Source: a virus
Length of the DNA stretch: 29,041 nucleotides
Direction: 5' to 3' (one strand)
Virus record (IMG/VR): IMGVR_UViG_3300037487_001276
Span: 1-29,041 of that record
The position numbers and the translations under genes are program-made. Positions within the stretch are counted from its first letter, which is position 1. Each line of letters starts with the position of its first letter. This document shows positions 7,642 through 16,247 of the stretch, in pieces. The notes under the pieces are model-generated. The model searched no databases. It saw nothing but the letters and a program-made list of their open reading frames with translations, and was not told the origin of the DNA.

Positions 7642-9198
7642 TTAGAGATTTACTTCGACAGAAAAACTGTCTTTGAGTTTTTGTAATAGAGAAATTGATC
7701 CTGAAGCCTGAGCGTTGTTATTTGGAATAGTTGAAGGCAATCCTTCGACTTCTAAATCTTCGTCTCCTTCTTTTTCATCTGGAGACTTGGAAGCTTTCGA
7801 AACTTGAATTCTTTTTGCGACTTCTTCTTCAATGCGAGCTTTAATTTCGTCTTCTTGAGAAGCGATAACTGATTTAAGTTTATGAGCGAAAAGAACAGAA
7901 AGTTTTGACTTATATTGTTCAAATGCTTCTTCTGTGTCTTCGATTGATTTAACTTCAGCAACAACAAATTCGATTTCTTTTTCTGAGAAATTAAATTGGT
8001 CTTCTAAAAAGTTCATACGAGAATTGAATAAATCAACAGCAATTTTAGCAGCGATTTCTGCTTTGACATGATCTAATTCTTTTTTAGCGTCTTCAAAAGA
8101 GGCTTTTAATTGAGTTAAGTCATTTTCGACTTGCTCTCTGGTTTCGCGCTCTTGCTGAACTTGGGATTTCCAAGAATCTGCATGTTCTACCAATGCGTTT
8201 CTCATAATCAAACCAATTGACTTGGCTTGAGACTCTTCAGGGGTTGTAGATGCAATGCTTTGCTCTAGCTTATCCAAGAATTGATTGAATTGTGTTTCGT
8301 TCATATTTAAGACTTCTTTAAATTTTTTAATCTTTACAATGTTTTCCGCAATTAGGGAATTTTTTTGTATTATTTTTTTGGAAGAGTTGTTTTTTAATAA
8401 ATTTTGATTTTCATCTGTTGGTTCATCTAATTCAGGATCTTCTGATTCTTCATCATCTTGCACAAGATAGACTCCAAGCACAGAAGCGGCAGGATTTGTC
8501 GTTAATGCTGCTCCTAATGGATGCACTTCGCCAACAATTAATCTATTTACCATATTGCCCTTATTATCAATGCCTTTTCCTCCAAAACCTTTTAGATACT
8601 GTTTCATTTCGTCCTGATGAACAGAGTCTTCGATTATAGTAGACTCGTTTAATTTATCTGAAGCTCCATAAGTCACCTTGTAATCTTTAAAGGCTAATTC
8701 CCAACTAGTAGAAATAGATTGATACTCCTTGCTTTCTGGATCAGAGGCTTGCATTAATGCATTAGCTAATTCTGGATATACATGTTTATATATTAAACCC
8801 GCCGCAGTAATGTAAAATGGATCAGTTCTACCAGCAAATGATTGAATATCATTGTCTTTAAAATCTGGCTCTTGATCCGACAAAGAGGCATTCAAAATAT
8901 GACCAACAATTTTATTTTTTTTATGCTCAATATTAATTGGTTTATTCGCAAAACGTTTTACAGCCTCTATCGCAGTTTGAGTATCGATGCCATCGCCATT
9001 AGCATTAAATTTATTAACCACAGCTAAATTAAAAATAACTGGGAGAACGTCAATATTCTTTGTAGCATCAAATGATTCTGGCATTAGGGATTTTGCACTC
9101 TCCATGACGGAACCCTTTGAGATGCCAAATTTTCCAAAATCATTTTCAGACATGATTTTGATTGTTCCCTCAAATTTTGCGAGTAATTCCGTTGACAT
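7642..9198 (-). CDS. Prohead protease fused to scaffolding protein
   Basis: Residue numbers follow the longest frame (521 aa from ATG 9207). Residues 1-255 look like a phage prohead serine protease: a histidine in INIEHKKNKIVGH (H95) and a serine in SISTSWE (S166/S168) match the family's His and Ser active-site blocks. Residues about 260-290 are acidic and linker-like. The remainder is a charged coiled coil (about 300-460) with an acidic end, typical of scaffold. Met302 (ATG 8304), preceded by A-rich DNA, could start a free scaffold protein. I choose ATG 9198 (Met4), because the first ATG lies inside the putative late-promoter motif and the 8-nt spacing then matches the tail gene. Translation from 9207 by TAATG coupling to portal is still possible. 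Confidence 0.8.
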   Translation of the reverse strand: MSTELLAKFEGTIKIMSENDFGKFGISKGSVMESAKSLMPESFDATKNIDVLPVIFNLAVVNKFNANGDGIDTQTAIEAVKRFANKPINIEHKKNKIVGHILNASLSDQEPDFKDNDIQSFAGRTDPFYITAAGLIYKHVYPELANALMQASDPESKEYQSISTSWELAFKDYKVTYGASDKLNESTIIEDSVHQDEMKQYLKGFGGKGIDNKGNMVNRLIVGEVHPLGAALTTNPAASVLGVYLVQDDEESEDPELDEPTDENQNLLKNNSSKKIIQKNSLIAENIVKIKKFKEVLNMNETQFNQFLDKLEQSIASTTPEESQAKSIGLIMRNALVEHADSWKSQVQQERETREQVENDLTQLKASFEDAKKELDHVKAEIAAKIAVDLFNSRMNFLEDQFNFSEKEIEFVVAEVKSIEDTEEAFEQYKSKLSVLFAHKLKSVIASQEDEIKARIEEEVAKRIQVSKASKSPDEKEGDEDLEVEGLPSTIPNNNAQASGSISLLQKLKDSFSVEVNL

Positions 9199-9206
9199 AA
9201 TTTTCA

Positions 9207-9216
9207 TTACACTATA
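9207..9216 (-). promoter_or_regulatory. Putative late promoter motif TATAGTGTAA before protease
   Basis: TATAGTGTAA on the minus strand is identical to the copy before the tail gene and again lies 8 nt from an ATG (9198). It overlaps the last codons of the portal gene, so part of its sequence is also constrained as coding. Confidence 0.45.
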
Positions 9217-11228
9217 ATTTTGCTTGAGTGATATAAAATTGCAGCAGAGAGATCGTCTAGCTGATGCTTCGCGCCAATTTCTAGAATATTTGGGGAAATA
9301 TCTAAGTTTTGTATCAAATCAAGATCATCAACAATAGCTCCTAATGTAGAATCCCATTCACCAAATTCTTTTGAGCCAATAATAGATTCGCATACATTAG
9401 AAACCAATTGTTTTTTATTTTCTTCTAATTCTTCAACGCCGTATTTTTGAGCAAATGCAGAATAAGCCTTAAATTCAAATTCATTCATTAATTTAGTAAC
9501 TCCAATGATATTTTTTCTAGAAAATTCTCCTACTGCTTTACTTGCCCCAATTGGTCTCCCGCCAGAAGGAGAACTTGTCGTTGCTGTTTTAGTTTTTGCA
9601 TTTGGATTTGGTTTTTGAATAGGAAGTTTCGAAGTTTTATTTGGCGTTGGAGAAGTAGCACTATCTTCTTGATATAAATTAATGCTATTTACCAATGGCA
9701 TATAATGACCCTTATCTCTATCATTCTTAAATTTATCTTGAGCAGCAGACATATCTTCAACGCTTGGGAATGACCCGCTATTGATTGTTTGAATGCCTTG
9801 TTCTGGAGTAAGGACTCCAAGTTCCATCATTCTTGTAACAAGTTTTTGAAGATCGGAATTATCCAATGTGTCAGTCTTAACAAATTTCGCAATAGGCCAA
9901 TTTTTCATACCCATTGCCTTGCAGAGTTTCTTGATTTCTGGTTGCAAAAATTCTTTGATAAATAAATCTCTAGGTTCATCAAGTCTTTGCATGAAAATCT
10001 TGAGTTTTAATTGAGTATCGGCATATTTTGATTCTCCAATTAAGATATTCTGCAAACCTTCTTCGATGTCCTTGTTAAGAACTTCGTATTTTTCTTTTCC
10101 GATTACTTTTCTTAAATCAGGAATAACGAAATCCGCTTTTGTCGTATAGTCTGAAACCAGAACTCGACCAACGCTTTGATTTTTAAAAATCTGTTGCATT
10201 GCTGATAAATTTTTCTGATTGATGCCTCCCTTTTCTGGTTCAGCTCCCATTGTTACTAATAAAACAACATTTTCAATAGAACGAGCAATAGCTTGATCTA
10301 TTTTTTTTAATTCTAATTTTTTATTAATATCGTCGAGAACTGGAAAGCCCATTGGAATTGACAATGGCTCATAATCTTGTTTCTTATAAAAGATTACATG
10401 AAGCAAATTTGAATCAAGCTTAATATATAGGCGCTCAGAAGTAGTTGCAACACCAGTTTTAATTCTAACCTGAACATCTTTTGGCATTGAATTAAATAAT
10501 TCTTTTTCGTACTCAGTTTTAGGCTCACGCAATCTTGAAATTTCATAAGGAGTCAAAACTTTAAAGTATTGATACTGACTAAAGGATATGCTCCCCTTTG
10601 TTGCTACATCAGAAGGATTAAGCATAAGATACTTAATGGGAATCGGAGTATTTGCCGCTTCAGCCCCATAAGACTCAAGAATTTTTTGAGCGTCATCTGT
10701 TTTGATTTTACCATCTAGCCTATACATGAAAACATTACCAGAACGATAATATTCTCTAAAATACTGAGACTTAATATCATGAAGCTTTATTCTTTTAAAC
10801 CAAGCTTCAATAAACTTTCTCCCTTTTTCACTTCCGCCCTCTAAATAAATATTAGAATCAGCAAATTCAGATAATAAATCAATAGTAGATCTAAAAGCAG
10901 GAACATTAAAATACGCTCTCTGACATAATTGAATAGCATCTCTAGCATCAACAGAATCACTTGAATAATCAAATGGGAGCAGACCATCGTCAATATTTTT
11001 ATATCTTTTCGTCGTAAAACTTGAGCTTATAGCATTCGTTCTCAATTCTGTCCTGCTTGCATAAGAAGTCTTAACTGGAGTCTGAACAGATTCATAAAAA
11101 CTCTCTCCAGATAATTCTGGAACGAAATTTTCTAAAGAAACATTTATGTTATTTAAGCTTGCTTCAGTTTTCTTAAATTTTTCCCAGTAGTCTGATCTTT
11201 TTTTGTAGTTTCTTTTGTTTTCGGCCAT
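9207..11228 (-). CDS. Portal protein
   Basis: This 673-residue protein lies directly downstream of the large terminase and upstream of the prohead protease, the classic place of the portal vertex protein through which DNA enters and leaves the head. The N-terminus is basic and probably disordered. Around residues 92-125 it has a DSVDARDAIQLCQRAYFNVP-type helix followed by STIDLLSEFADSN, a pattern typical of portal wing domains. The middle holds alternating helical and stem-like segments, and the C-terminal 130 residues include a Pro/Thr/Lys/Ser-rich linker (near 535-565) and a helical tail, longer than in minimal portals. A TTTAGTGTAA motif lies 9 nt upstream of the ATG. Its stop (TAA) overlaps the long-form start of the protease. 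Confidence 0.83.
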   Translation of the reverse strand: MAENKRNYKKRSDYWEKFKKTEASLNNINVSLENFVPELSGESFYESVQTPVKTSYASRTELRTNAISSSFTTKRYKNIDDGLLPFDYSSDSVDARDAIQLCQRAYFNVPAFRSTIDLLSEFADSNIYLEGGSEKGRKFIEAWFKRIKLHDIKSQYFREYYRSGNVFMYRLDGKIKTDDAQKILESYGAEAANTPIPIKYLMLNPSDVATKGSISFSQYQYFKVLTPYEISRLREPKTEYEKELFNSMPKDVQVRIKTGVATTSERLYIKLDSNLLHVIFYKKQDYEPLSIPMGFPVLDDINKKLELKKIDQAIARSIENVVLLVTMGAEPEKGGINQKNLSAMQQIFKNQSVGRVLVSDYTTKADFVIPDLRKVIGKEKYEVLNKDIEEGLQNILIGESKYADTQLKLKIFMQRLDEPRDLFIKEFLQPEIKKLCKAMGMKNWPIAKFVKTDTLDNSDLQKLVTRMMELGVLTPEQGIQTINSGSFPSVEDMSAAQDKFKNDRDKGHYMPLVNSINLYQEDSATSPTPNKTSKLPIQKPNPNAKTKTATTSSPSGGRPIGASKAVGEFSRKNIIGVTKLMNEFEFKAYSAFAQKYGVEELEENKKQLVSNVCESIIGSKEFGEWDSTLGAIVDDLDLIQNLDISPNILEIGAKHQLDDLSAAILYHSSKIIV

Positions 11229-11237
11229 ATATAAATG

Positions 11238-11247
11238 TTACACTAAA
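11238..11247 (-). promoter_or_regulatory. Putative late promoter motif TTTAGTGTAA before portal
   Basis: TTTAGTGTAA on the minus strand lies 9 nt upstream of the portal ATG at 11228, in the 42-nt gap after TerL. It matches the copies before protease, tail gene and PhoH at 9 to 10 of 10 positions, and the spacing suggests a leaderless or near-leaderless portal mRNA. Confidence 0.55.
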
Positions 11248-11270
11248 GTTATAAAAGTTACTTTGAACTT

Positions 11271-13163
11271 TTAAATAGTGAATGGAACGAATGTATTAAA
11301 ATCTTTCTTTTCTTCTTGGACATTTCCAGAATCAAATAATATTTTTACAAACCAATTTCCTAATACTAAAGCAGAATAAGAGTCTTTTCTTGCTCTATTT
11401 GGTCCCTTTTGACGTTTCAAGTTTTGAGGCAAGTTAAATGATTGAGATCCTTGTGGGTTTGCAATAACCTCAATATTCGCGCATTCTGATTTTGTTAATT
11501 CAATTAATGTTTTCTGATGATCAATAAAATCAATCATAGCGGCGGCTTGAGAAGTCTTATTTAACTTTAAATCCCACTTTAAATTCTCTACTGGAATATT
11601 TTTCTTTCTTTGCTCGTCAAAATGTCCGTCAACCGCTCTTGAACCAAACAATATTCTTCTGTGATCAATTGATGCTTGCAACATTTCATTTGCAGTTCTG
11701 ATCCATGAGGCAGAAGGCTTTCTTAAAATGCAATATCTTCTTTCTTTACAATTATATTGATTTTTAAATTGAACTAATTCATCATGATACAACTCTGGTT
11801 TATCAAAATCGACTTCGATAGTATTAATTTTGATATTTGCCTTTTTAAATATCTCGCTTTCGTTGCATGAATTAATAAATTGAACTCCTCCGTTATAGTC
11901 TCCACATACACCCACAACATTGAAATAATTAAGCAAGTATAAAAAGTAGTTCATATGTTCCTTTAAATCGACTCCAGCTATCGCATAACTATGAACTAAG
12001 CAAGACCTCTGATCGTCGCGCTGTAGCTTAAATACTTGCATCGCAAAATGGTCAGCACTACTGTTGCCAGCCCAGTTAGGGTCGAAAGCAATAACATATT
12101 CGTCACTAGGGCTTCCGACAACCTCTACAGCAGGAAAATCTCCATCAGCAATTGTGCAAGCAGCCATTTTAGATAACCTAAAGTAACCATCGCTCTCATC
12201 TACAAATTGAGCGCCAAATTCTCTCTTAAATTGCATTTCACTCATTGTCGCTTTCGCTTGTTTAAGCAAGTTTTGATCATACAACCTTTGTGGAGCGCAA
12301 TCATAACTTAATTGCATTATTAAACGATAGGCGTTGTCGCTCAGTCCTTCATTATCTTCGTCCTCCTGAGATGAGTCTTCTCCGAATATTAAAGATTCGT
12401 ATTTTTTGTACAGCTTATACATGTACTCAAATTTGAAGGACGGAGATGAAAGGATTATTAATTTATTATTAGACCAAACGTACCTTTCTTCTTCGCGCAT
12501 CTCGCCTTTATCGATTATTTGCGATTCCAACTTGTGTAACTCCTCTCTTTCTATAGGATTTTCTACCACCCCCAAGAAGGGGATGATAACTTCTGAGAAA
12601 ATCTTTTCTGGAATGGTGAGGAACTCATCAAGTACTATTCGATTAAATCGAAAACCACGCAAGCGTTCTCCATTTGCCAATGGAAGAGCAATTGCCCTAC
12701 TATTACCAATAGATAATGTCCACATATCTGTTCCTTTGGTAATTTTAATACCGCAATCTTTGGCTAATTTAGCTTCTGGCTTGGAAAGTATGTCCTCCAT
12801 CTTTTGGAAGATTTGTTTAGACTGCCTGAAGGTTCCCGCAATAACACCAATATTTGCATTTGGAGTTAAAAGACATTCAAGCAGAACATAAATTGCCGTA
12901 GAGTATGTTTTTGACATACCGCGAGAGAAAACAAACATGGAGTAATCAGAAATGATCATTCCTTTGATTGCCATTGTTTGGAATGGAAATAATTTGACTC
13001 CTAAGAATAATTCTGTTGTATAAGCAATGTTATTTCTTAAAAAACGATATAGTTCATACTTGGAATCTTCTTCTGACAAATTTCCTTGAATAGATTCTAA
13101 GTGTTTGTTGAGTTCCCTAGAGGAATACTCAAGTCTATATTTTTGTTTTCCTTTGTTCCACAT
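11271..13163 (-). CDS. terL: Terminase large subunit (ATPase-nuclease)
   Basis: This 630-residue protein is the motor that pumps DNA into the prohead and cuts it. The ATPase half shows an adenine/Q-motif-like region (LFPFQTMAIKG, about 58-68), a Walker A variant SRGMSKT (80-86) and Walker B IVLDEF (176-181), then a coupling-like SSPSF (239-243). The nuclease half has the RNase H-like acidic residues in AFDPNWAG (D361) and GDYNGG (D422), with a late Asp candidate in MIDFIDH. The length fits large phage terminases. It is preceded by the ERCC4-type nuclease gene (5-nt gap) and followed by portal. No Shine-Dalgarno is present; AAATAATATG surrounds the start. Confidence 0.93.
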   Translation of the reverse strand: MWNKGKQKYRLEYSSRELNKHLESIQGNLSEEDSKYELYRFLRNNIAYTTELFLGVKLFPFQTMAIKGMIISDYSMFVFSRGMSKTYSTAIYVLLECLLTPNANIGVIAGTFRQSKQIFQKMEDILSKPEAKLAKDCGIKITKGTDMWTLSIGNSRAIALPLANGERLRGFRFNRIVLDEFLTIPEKIFSEVIIPFLGVVENPIEREELHKLESQIIDKGEMREEERYVWSNNKLIILSSPSFKFEYMYKLYKKYESLIFGEDSSQEDEDNEGLSDNAYRLIMQLSYDCAPQRLYDQNLLKQAKATMSEMQFKREFGAQFVDESDGYFRLSKMAACTIADGDFPAVEVVGSPSDEYVIAFDPNWAGNSSADHFAMQVFKLQRDDQRSCLVHSYAIAGVDLKEHMNYFLYLLNYFNVVGVCGDYNGGVQFINSCNESEIFKKANIKINTIEVDFDKPELYHDELVQFKNQYNCKERRYCILRKPSASWIRTANEMLQASIDHRRILFGSRAVDGHFDEQRKKNIPVENLKWDLKLNKTSQAAAMIDFIDHQKTLIELTKSECANIEVIANPQGSQSFNLPQNLKRQKGPNRARKDSYSALVLGNWFVKILFDSGNVQEEKKDFNTFVPFTI

Positions 13164-13168
13164 ATTAT

Positions 13169-14119
13169 TTATTTTGACAAATTGATTATTTTCTTGGAGT
13201 CATTGTTAATTTTCATATCTATGTGATATTGAAGATCGACGTTCCATAATTGGTCTCCATAGTATAATATCTTTGGTATTATTTTTTTAGTTCCAGATCT
13301 TGAGCAAGCAAATATAATTTGTAAATTTTTAGGGTAATCTATTATTAGATGGCGCAAATTGTGCCATACAAAGCTGAGATTGGACTTAAATTTTGAATCT
13401 TTGTTGTCTTCTTCAATTTTATCGATACTAGATTCGACCACAACGAACATATAACAATTAAACTTGACGCAACGATCCATTTCGCGCCTAAATCTGTTAA
13501 TATCCTTGCCGAAAGTTTGTCTGAAGTCATCTTGTGCTTTTCTATCTACGAATGTTTTTGTGTACAAGTCTCCTCCAACTGTATAATCGCCAAAATCTAA
13601 CTTCTGTTGAATTGAATTATCAAATACTATAGGAGTTTTTTCTCTAGTATCTATAAATATTTTCAAATGATCGCAATTTTGGCCCCAAAAGTTCTCTGGT
13701 ATGTTTTTATTGAACCAAGGTTCTAATTTTGTTTTTTCTAAAAATTTAGAATATGAGCCAAATATTTTTTTGCATTGATTTATGTCTGCCATCTCTGCAA
13801 GTTGATAATATAAGTTGGGGGGAGATACTGTAACTTCTTTTTCCTCAAATTTAGAATTTGCTTTATTTAAAATATACGGTTGAACAACATCTGTATCGTT
13901 GGAATCCAACCAAGATAAATAATTTTCAAATGAACTAAAGTCATTTTCAAAATACTGCTCGTAGTTTTTAAATGGCAGTAGGTCTTTTGTGAATAAATCT
14001 CTTCTTTTATAGTGCTTGACATAATAATCTCCTATTCTTAAAGAGTGCGCTTTAAGATGACAATGAAAACTTTTGCGAGAAGCAAATTCTTCTTTGCATT
14101 CTTTACATTGAAACTTCAT
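13169..14119 (-). CDS. C2H2 zinc finger + ERCC4-type nuclease
   Basis: This 316-residue protein begins with a perfect C2H2 finger spacing (C5-x2-C8-x12-H21-x3-H25, residues FQCKECKEEF onward). A helical middle follows. Residues about 152-235 show the ERCC4/Mus81/XPF nuclease signature: IDTREKTP (D157), FGDYTVGG (D178) and VDRKAQDDF (D192, R193, K194), with a following RFRREMDRC helix. ERCC4 nucleases cut branched DNA. Lying immediately upstream of TerL, it may resolve branched replicative DNA before packaging, a job done by endonuclease VII in T4; that role is inference. The start overlaps the stop of the upstream gene as TTTAATG. Confidence 0.82.
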   Translation of the reverse strand: MKFQCKECKEEFASRKSFHCHLKAHSLRIGDYYVKHYKRRDLFTKDLLPFKNYEQYFENDFSSFENYLSWLDSNDTDVVQPYILNKANSKFEEKEVTVSPPNLYYQLAEMADINQCKKIFGSYSKFLEKTKLEPWFNKNIPENFWGQNCDHLKIFIDTREKTPIVFDNSIQQKLDFGDYTVGGDLYTKTFVDRKAQDDFRQTFGKDINRFRREMDRCVKFNCYMFVVVESSIDKIEEDNKDSKFKSNLSFVWHNLRHLIIDYPKNLQIIFACSRSGTKKIIPKILYYGDQLWNVDLQYHIDMKINNDSKKIINLSK

Positions 14120-15180
14120 TAAAGTAATTCTCTCTTAGATATACCAAGAATCCTAGCTTTGAAGTCGTCCATTGATTCTAGTCTATCAGCCTCTTCTTCA
14201 ATTAACTTGTTCTGAAGTTCAGCCATCATCATCATTCTGCCCCTCTCTTCTCTATCTTGAAAGGCTTCCACCAAAGCAAAGATATTTCCGTTTTGCTCTC
14301 CTTTTTCTTTAAGTCTAGCTTGGCGACTTCCATTTAGATCTTTCGTAAGCGATTCTATACGCTTCTCGCATTGATTGAGTTCGTCACTTGTCGTCTTAAT
14401 GATATCGGTCAAGCGCATTGTTATGTCTCTATCATTATCGGCATCATGCAAAAACGCATTTAATTTGTCCATTCTTGCCTGAATATGTTTTTGTCTTACA
14501 TAATTGGCGCAAACAGTAATATATAAGTTCTGTTCATCGACAGTAAGGTCTGGTTTATCCCAAACAACGCGCACATATTCGCTTTCAAATAATTCTCTGT
14601 CAGAAACAGTGGAATATTGATTAACAATATTGGAAATACGGGGGCTTTTTAAATAAATTAATAGTCTCTCGCAAAGTCTCCTTTGTTTACTAGACATTGT
14701 TATCTCATCTATTGTAAAACCAGACCAATCATTGATTTTTTTAATGGCTCTCGACAAAGATTTTGGAGCAGACCAGCGTTCAAAGGTCACTGAGTCGTCC
14801 TCATTCATGATTTCTGGACGATATTTCTTCAAAAAATCAACTACTGCCCTATGTCTAGAGCTAAGAGATTGAACAGAACGATCTTTAAACACTAAACGCG
14901 CCGATTCAAGAGCATTAATGCCAACTTCAATGTTTTCGCTCATCAAAAACTCTTTTTGCTCCTTGGTTAATTCTATTTCTTCAAGTTTTTCGACCAAAGA
15001 TGTTTTATATGTGAGACTTTTTTTAGATAAAAAAGACCTAACTAGTCTTCCCTCGATACTTCGCCCATCAATTTCGGGATTGTTAAATACTTTTTGAGTT
15101 AATTCTCGTAAATCAGGATTTTTAACAAATTCTTTGGTTAAAAACTCTTTTTGCTCATCTGTAAGTTCTAATTCGCTCAT
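14119..15180 (-). CDS. Probable terminase small subunit / DNA-binding protein
   Basis: This 353-residue helical protein begins with two similar units: LTDEQKEFLTKEFVKNPDLR (about 5-24) and LTKEQKEFLMSENIEVGINA (about 71-90). Each is followed by a second helix ending in a basic stretch, as in duplicated helix-turn-helix domains. The C-terminal third is a charged coiled coil (about 240-335). DNA-binding N-terminus plus oligomerising coil, and location upstream of TerL, suggest the small terminase that recognises packaging DNA, although it is longer than most. Its ATG overlaps the upstream stop as ATGA. The identification is inferential. Confidence 0.5.
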   Translation of the reverse strand: MSELELTDEQKEFLTKEFVKNPDLRELTQKVFNNPEIDGRSIEGRLVRSFLSKKSLTYKTSLVEKLEEIELTKEQKEFLMSENIEVGINALESARLVFKDRSVQSLSSRHRAVVDFLKKYRPEIMNEDDSVTFERWSAPKSLSRAIKKINDWSGFTIDEITMSSKQRRLCERLLIYLKSPRISNIVNQYSTVSDRELFESEYVRVVWDKPDLTVDEQNLYITVCANYVRQKHIQARMDKLNAFLHDADNDRDITMRLTDIIKTTSDELNQCEKRIESLTKDLNGSRQARLKEKGEQNGNIFALVEAFQDREERGRMMMMAELQNKLIEEEADRLESMDDFKARILGISKRELL

Positions 15181-15857
15181 AATACATCATTTTCTTTTAA
15201 TACATCTATCGCAAGAGCATAAAATTTCTTTTTGAGATTAGTTATTTGCTTGTATCTTGTTGTTTTTCTTTTAGATGAGTCGGGTTTAAATTTAAAAGCC
15301 GTTGCCACATCTTCGTCTGAAAAATTATCTACATATAACATCTTGTATATTTTTTGATGCTTGTCATTTAACTGCAACATAACAAGATTATGCAATTTTT
15401 TTTGAGCAACATCATAATCAAAAGAATCCCTAAGAGATGTCTCGCCCAAAAACAAACTGTCTTCAATGGGGAGCGGCAATTTAAGATTGTAGGCTTTTTC
15501 CTTTTTAGCTTTCCACTTTGCAAACAAATCACATTCGGCATCTTGGACTCCGCTCTTAGTAAATAAGCAAGAATTGCCGCTATTATAGTGAGGACATTTC
15601 AAACAAGGCTTTGTAAAGTTCGAATAATTATTACGAACCATGTTTTTCATTTGATTTGAGATAATCATTGCCGCCCAAGGCTTAAATGGACGATCTTGAT
15701 CCCACAAATGCCACTTATTAAAGATATGAATTCTGATAATTTGACATACGTCATCATAATCAAGCCAAGCTAAGGCATCTAACTGCCACTTACTTCGATA
15801 TCTTCTCAGAAGCTCTTCTAGGTCTTCTATTTTGTCCTCATATATATAATCAGTCAT
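15177..15857 (-). CDS. Sigma factor-like transcription protein with zinc-binding insert
   Basis: This 226-residue protein resembles phage late sigma factors. About residues 24-78 look like sigma region 2 (ALAWLDYDDVCQIIRIHIFN, then FKPWAAMIISNQMKNMVRNN). An insert with four cysteines follows (C85, C88, C97, C109), a probable zinc knuckle. About 155-215 look like region 4 (LNDKHQKIYKMLYVDNFSDE, then DVATAFKF and a basic recognition-like helix). It most likely directs host RNA polymerase to late promoters; the TWTAGTGTAA motifs at PhoH, portal, protease and tail genes are candidate targets. It overlaps its upstream neighbour by 8 bases and its downstream neighbour by 4. Confidence 0.72.
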   Translation of the reverse strand: MTDYIYEDKIEDLEELLRRYRSKWQLDALAWLDYDDVCQIIRIHIFNKWHLWDQDRPFKPWAAMIISNQMKNMVRNNYSNFTKPCLKCPHYNSGNSCLFTKSGVQDAECDLFAKWKAKKEKAYNLKLPLPIEDSLFLGETSLRDSFDYDVAQKKLHNLVMLQLNDKHQKIYKMLYVDNFSDEDVATAFKFKPDSSKRKTTRYKQITNLKKKFYALAIDVLKENDVL

Positions 15858-16233
15858 CTGTAACGTCAGTAAATTTAGATGTTGAACATTCTTTTTCAGT
15901 TTGGTTTAAAAGTTCTTGTCCTTCTGGGCCATTAAACGCTCTTCTTTCGATATTTTCTCTTGGAGCGGGGTTTGACCACAGATCATCTAATTTTACTTTA
16001 TTATTTACTCCTTCATAAGCAATAGTGTTTCTTAATTTGGCGAAATCAATCTCACTAAACATAACGCCGCCGTCATCTTCTTCATCAGAGAAGTTTTTTG
16101 CTTGTGAAATTTCTTTAGGTGAATTAGCTTTAGCTAAAGTATTAAATTGATTGCCACAACCAGCGCAAAATCTTGGCTTCGAAACTTCGAAGATATTTTT
16201 GTGGCCACATTGAATACAAAACTCTTTGTTCAT
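15850..16233 (-). CDS. Zinc-ribbon protein of unknown function
   Basis: This 127-residue protein has an N-terminal zinc ribbon formed by C6-x2-C9 and C23-x2-C26 (FCIQCGH and FCAGCGN). The remainder is acidic and probably disordered, with an acidic run EEDDGG and a Ser/Thr/Asp-rich C-terminus. It sits between PhoH-like ATPase and the sigma-like protein and overlaps the latter by 8 bases, so it is co-translated with it. A small zinc-ribbon partner for transcription or DNA metabolism is plausible, but no specific family is recognised. Confidence 0.7.
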   Translation of the reverse strand: MNKEFCIQCGHKNIFEVSKPRFCAGCGNQFNTLAKANSPKEISQAKNFSDEEDDGGVMFSEIDFAKLRNTIAYEGVNNKVKLDDLWSNPAPRENIERRAFNGPEGQELLNQTEKECSTSKFTDVTDD

Positions 16234-16247
16234 ACACCTATTTTAAA

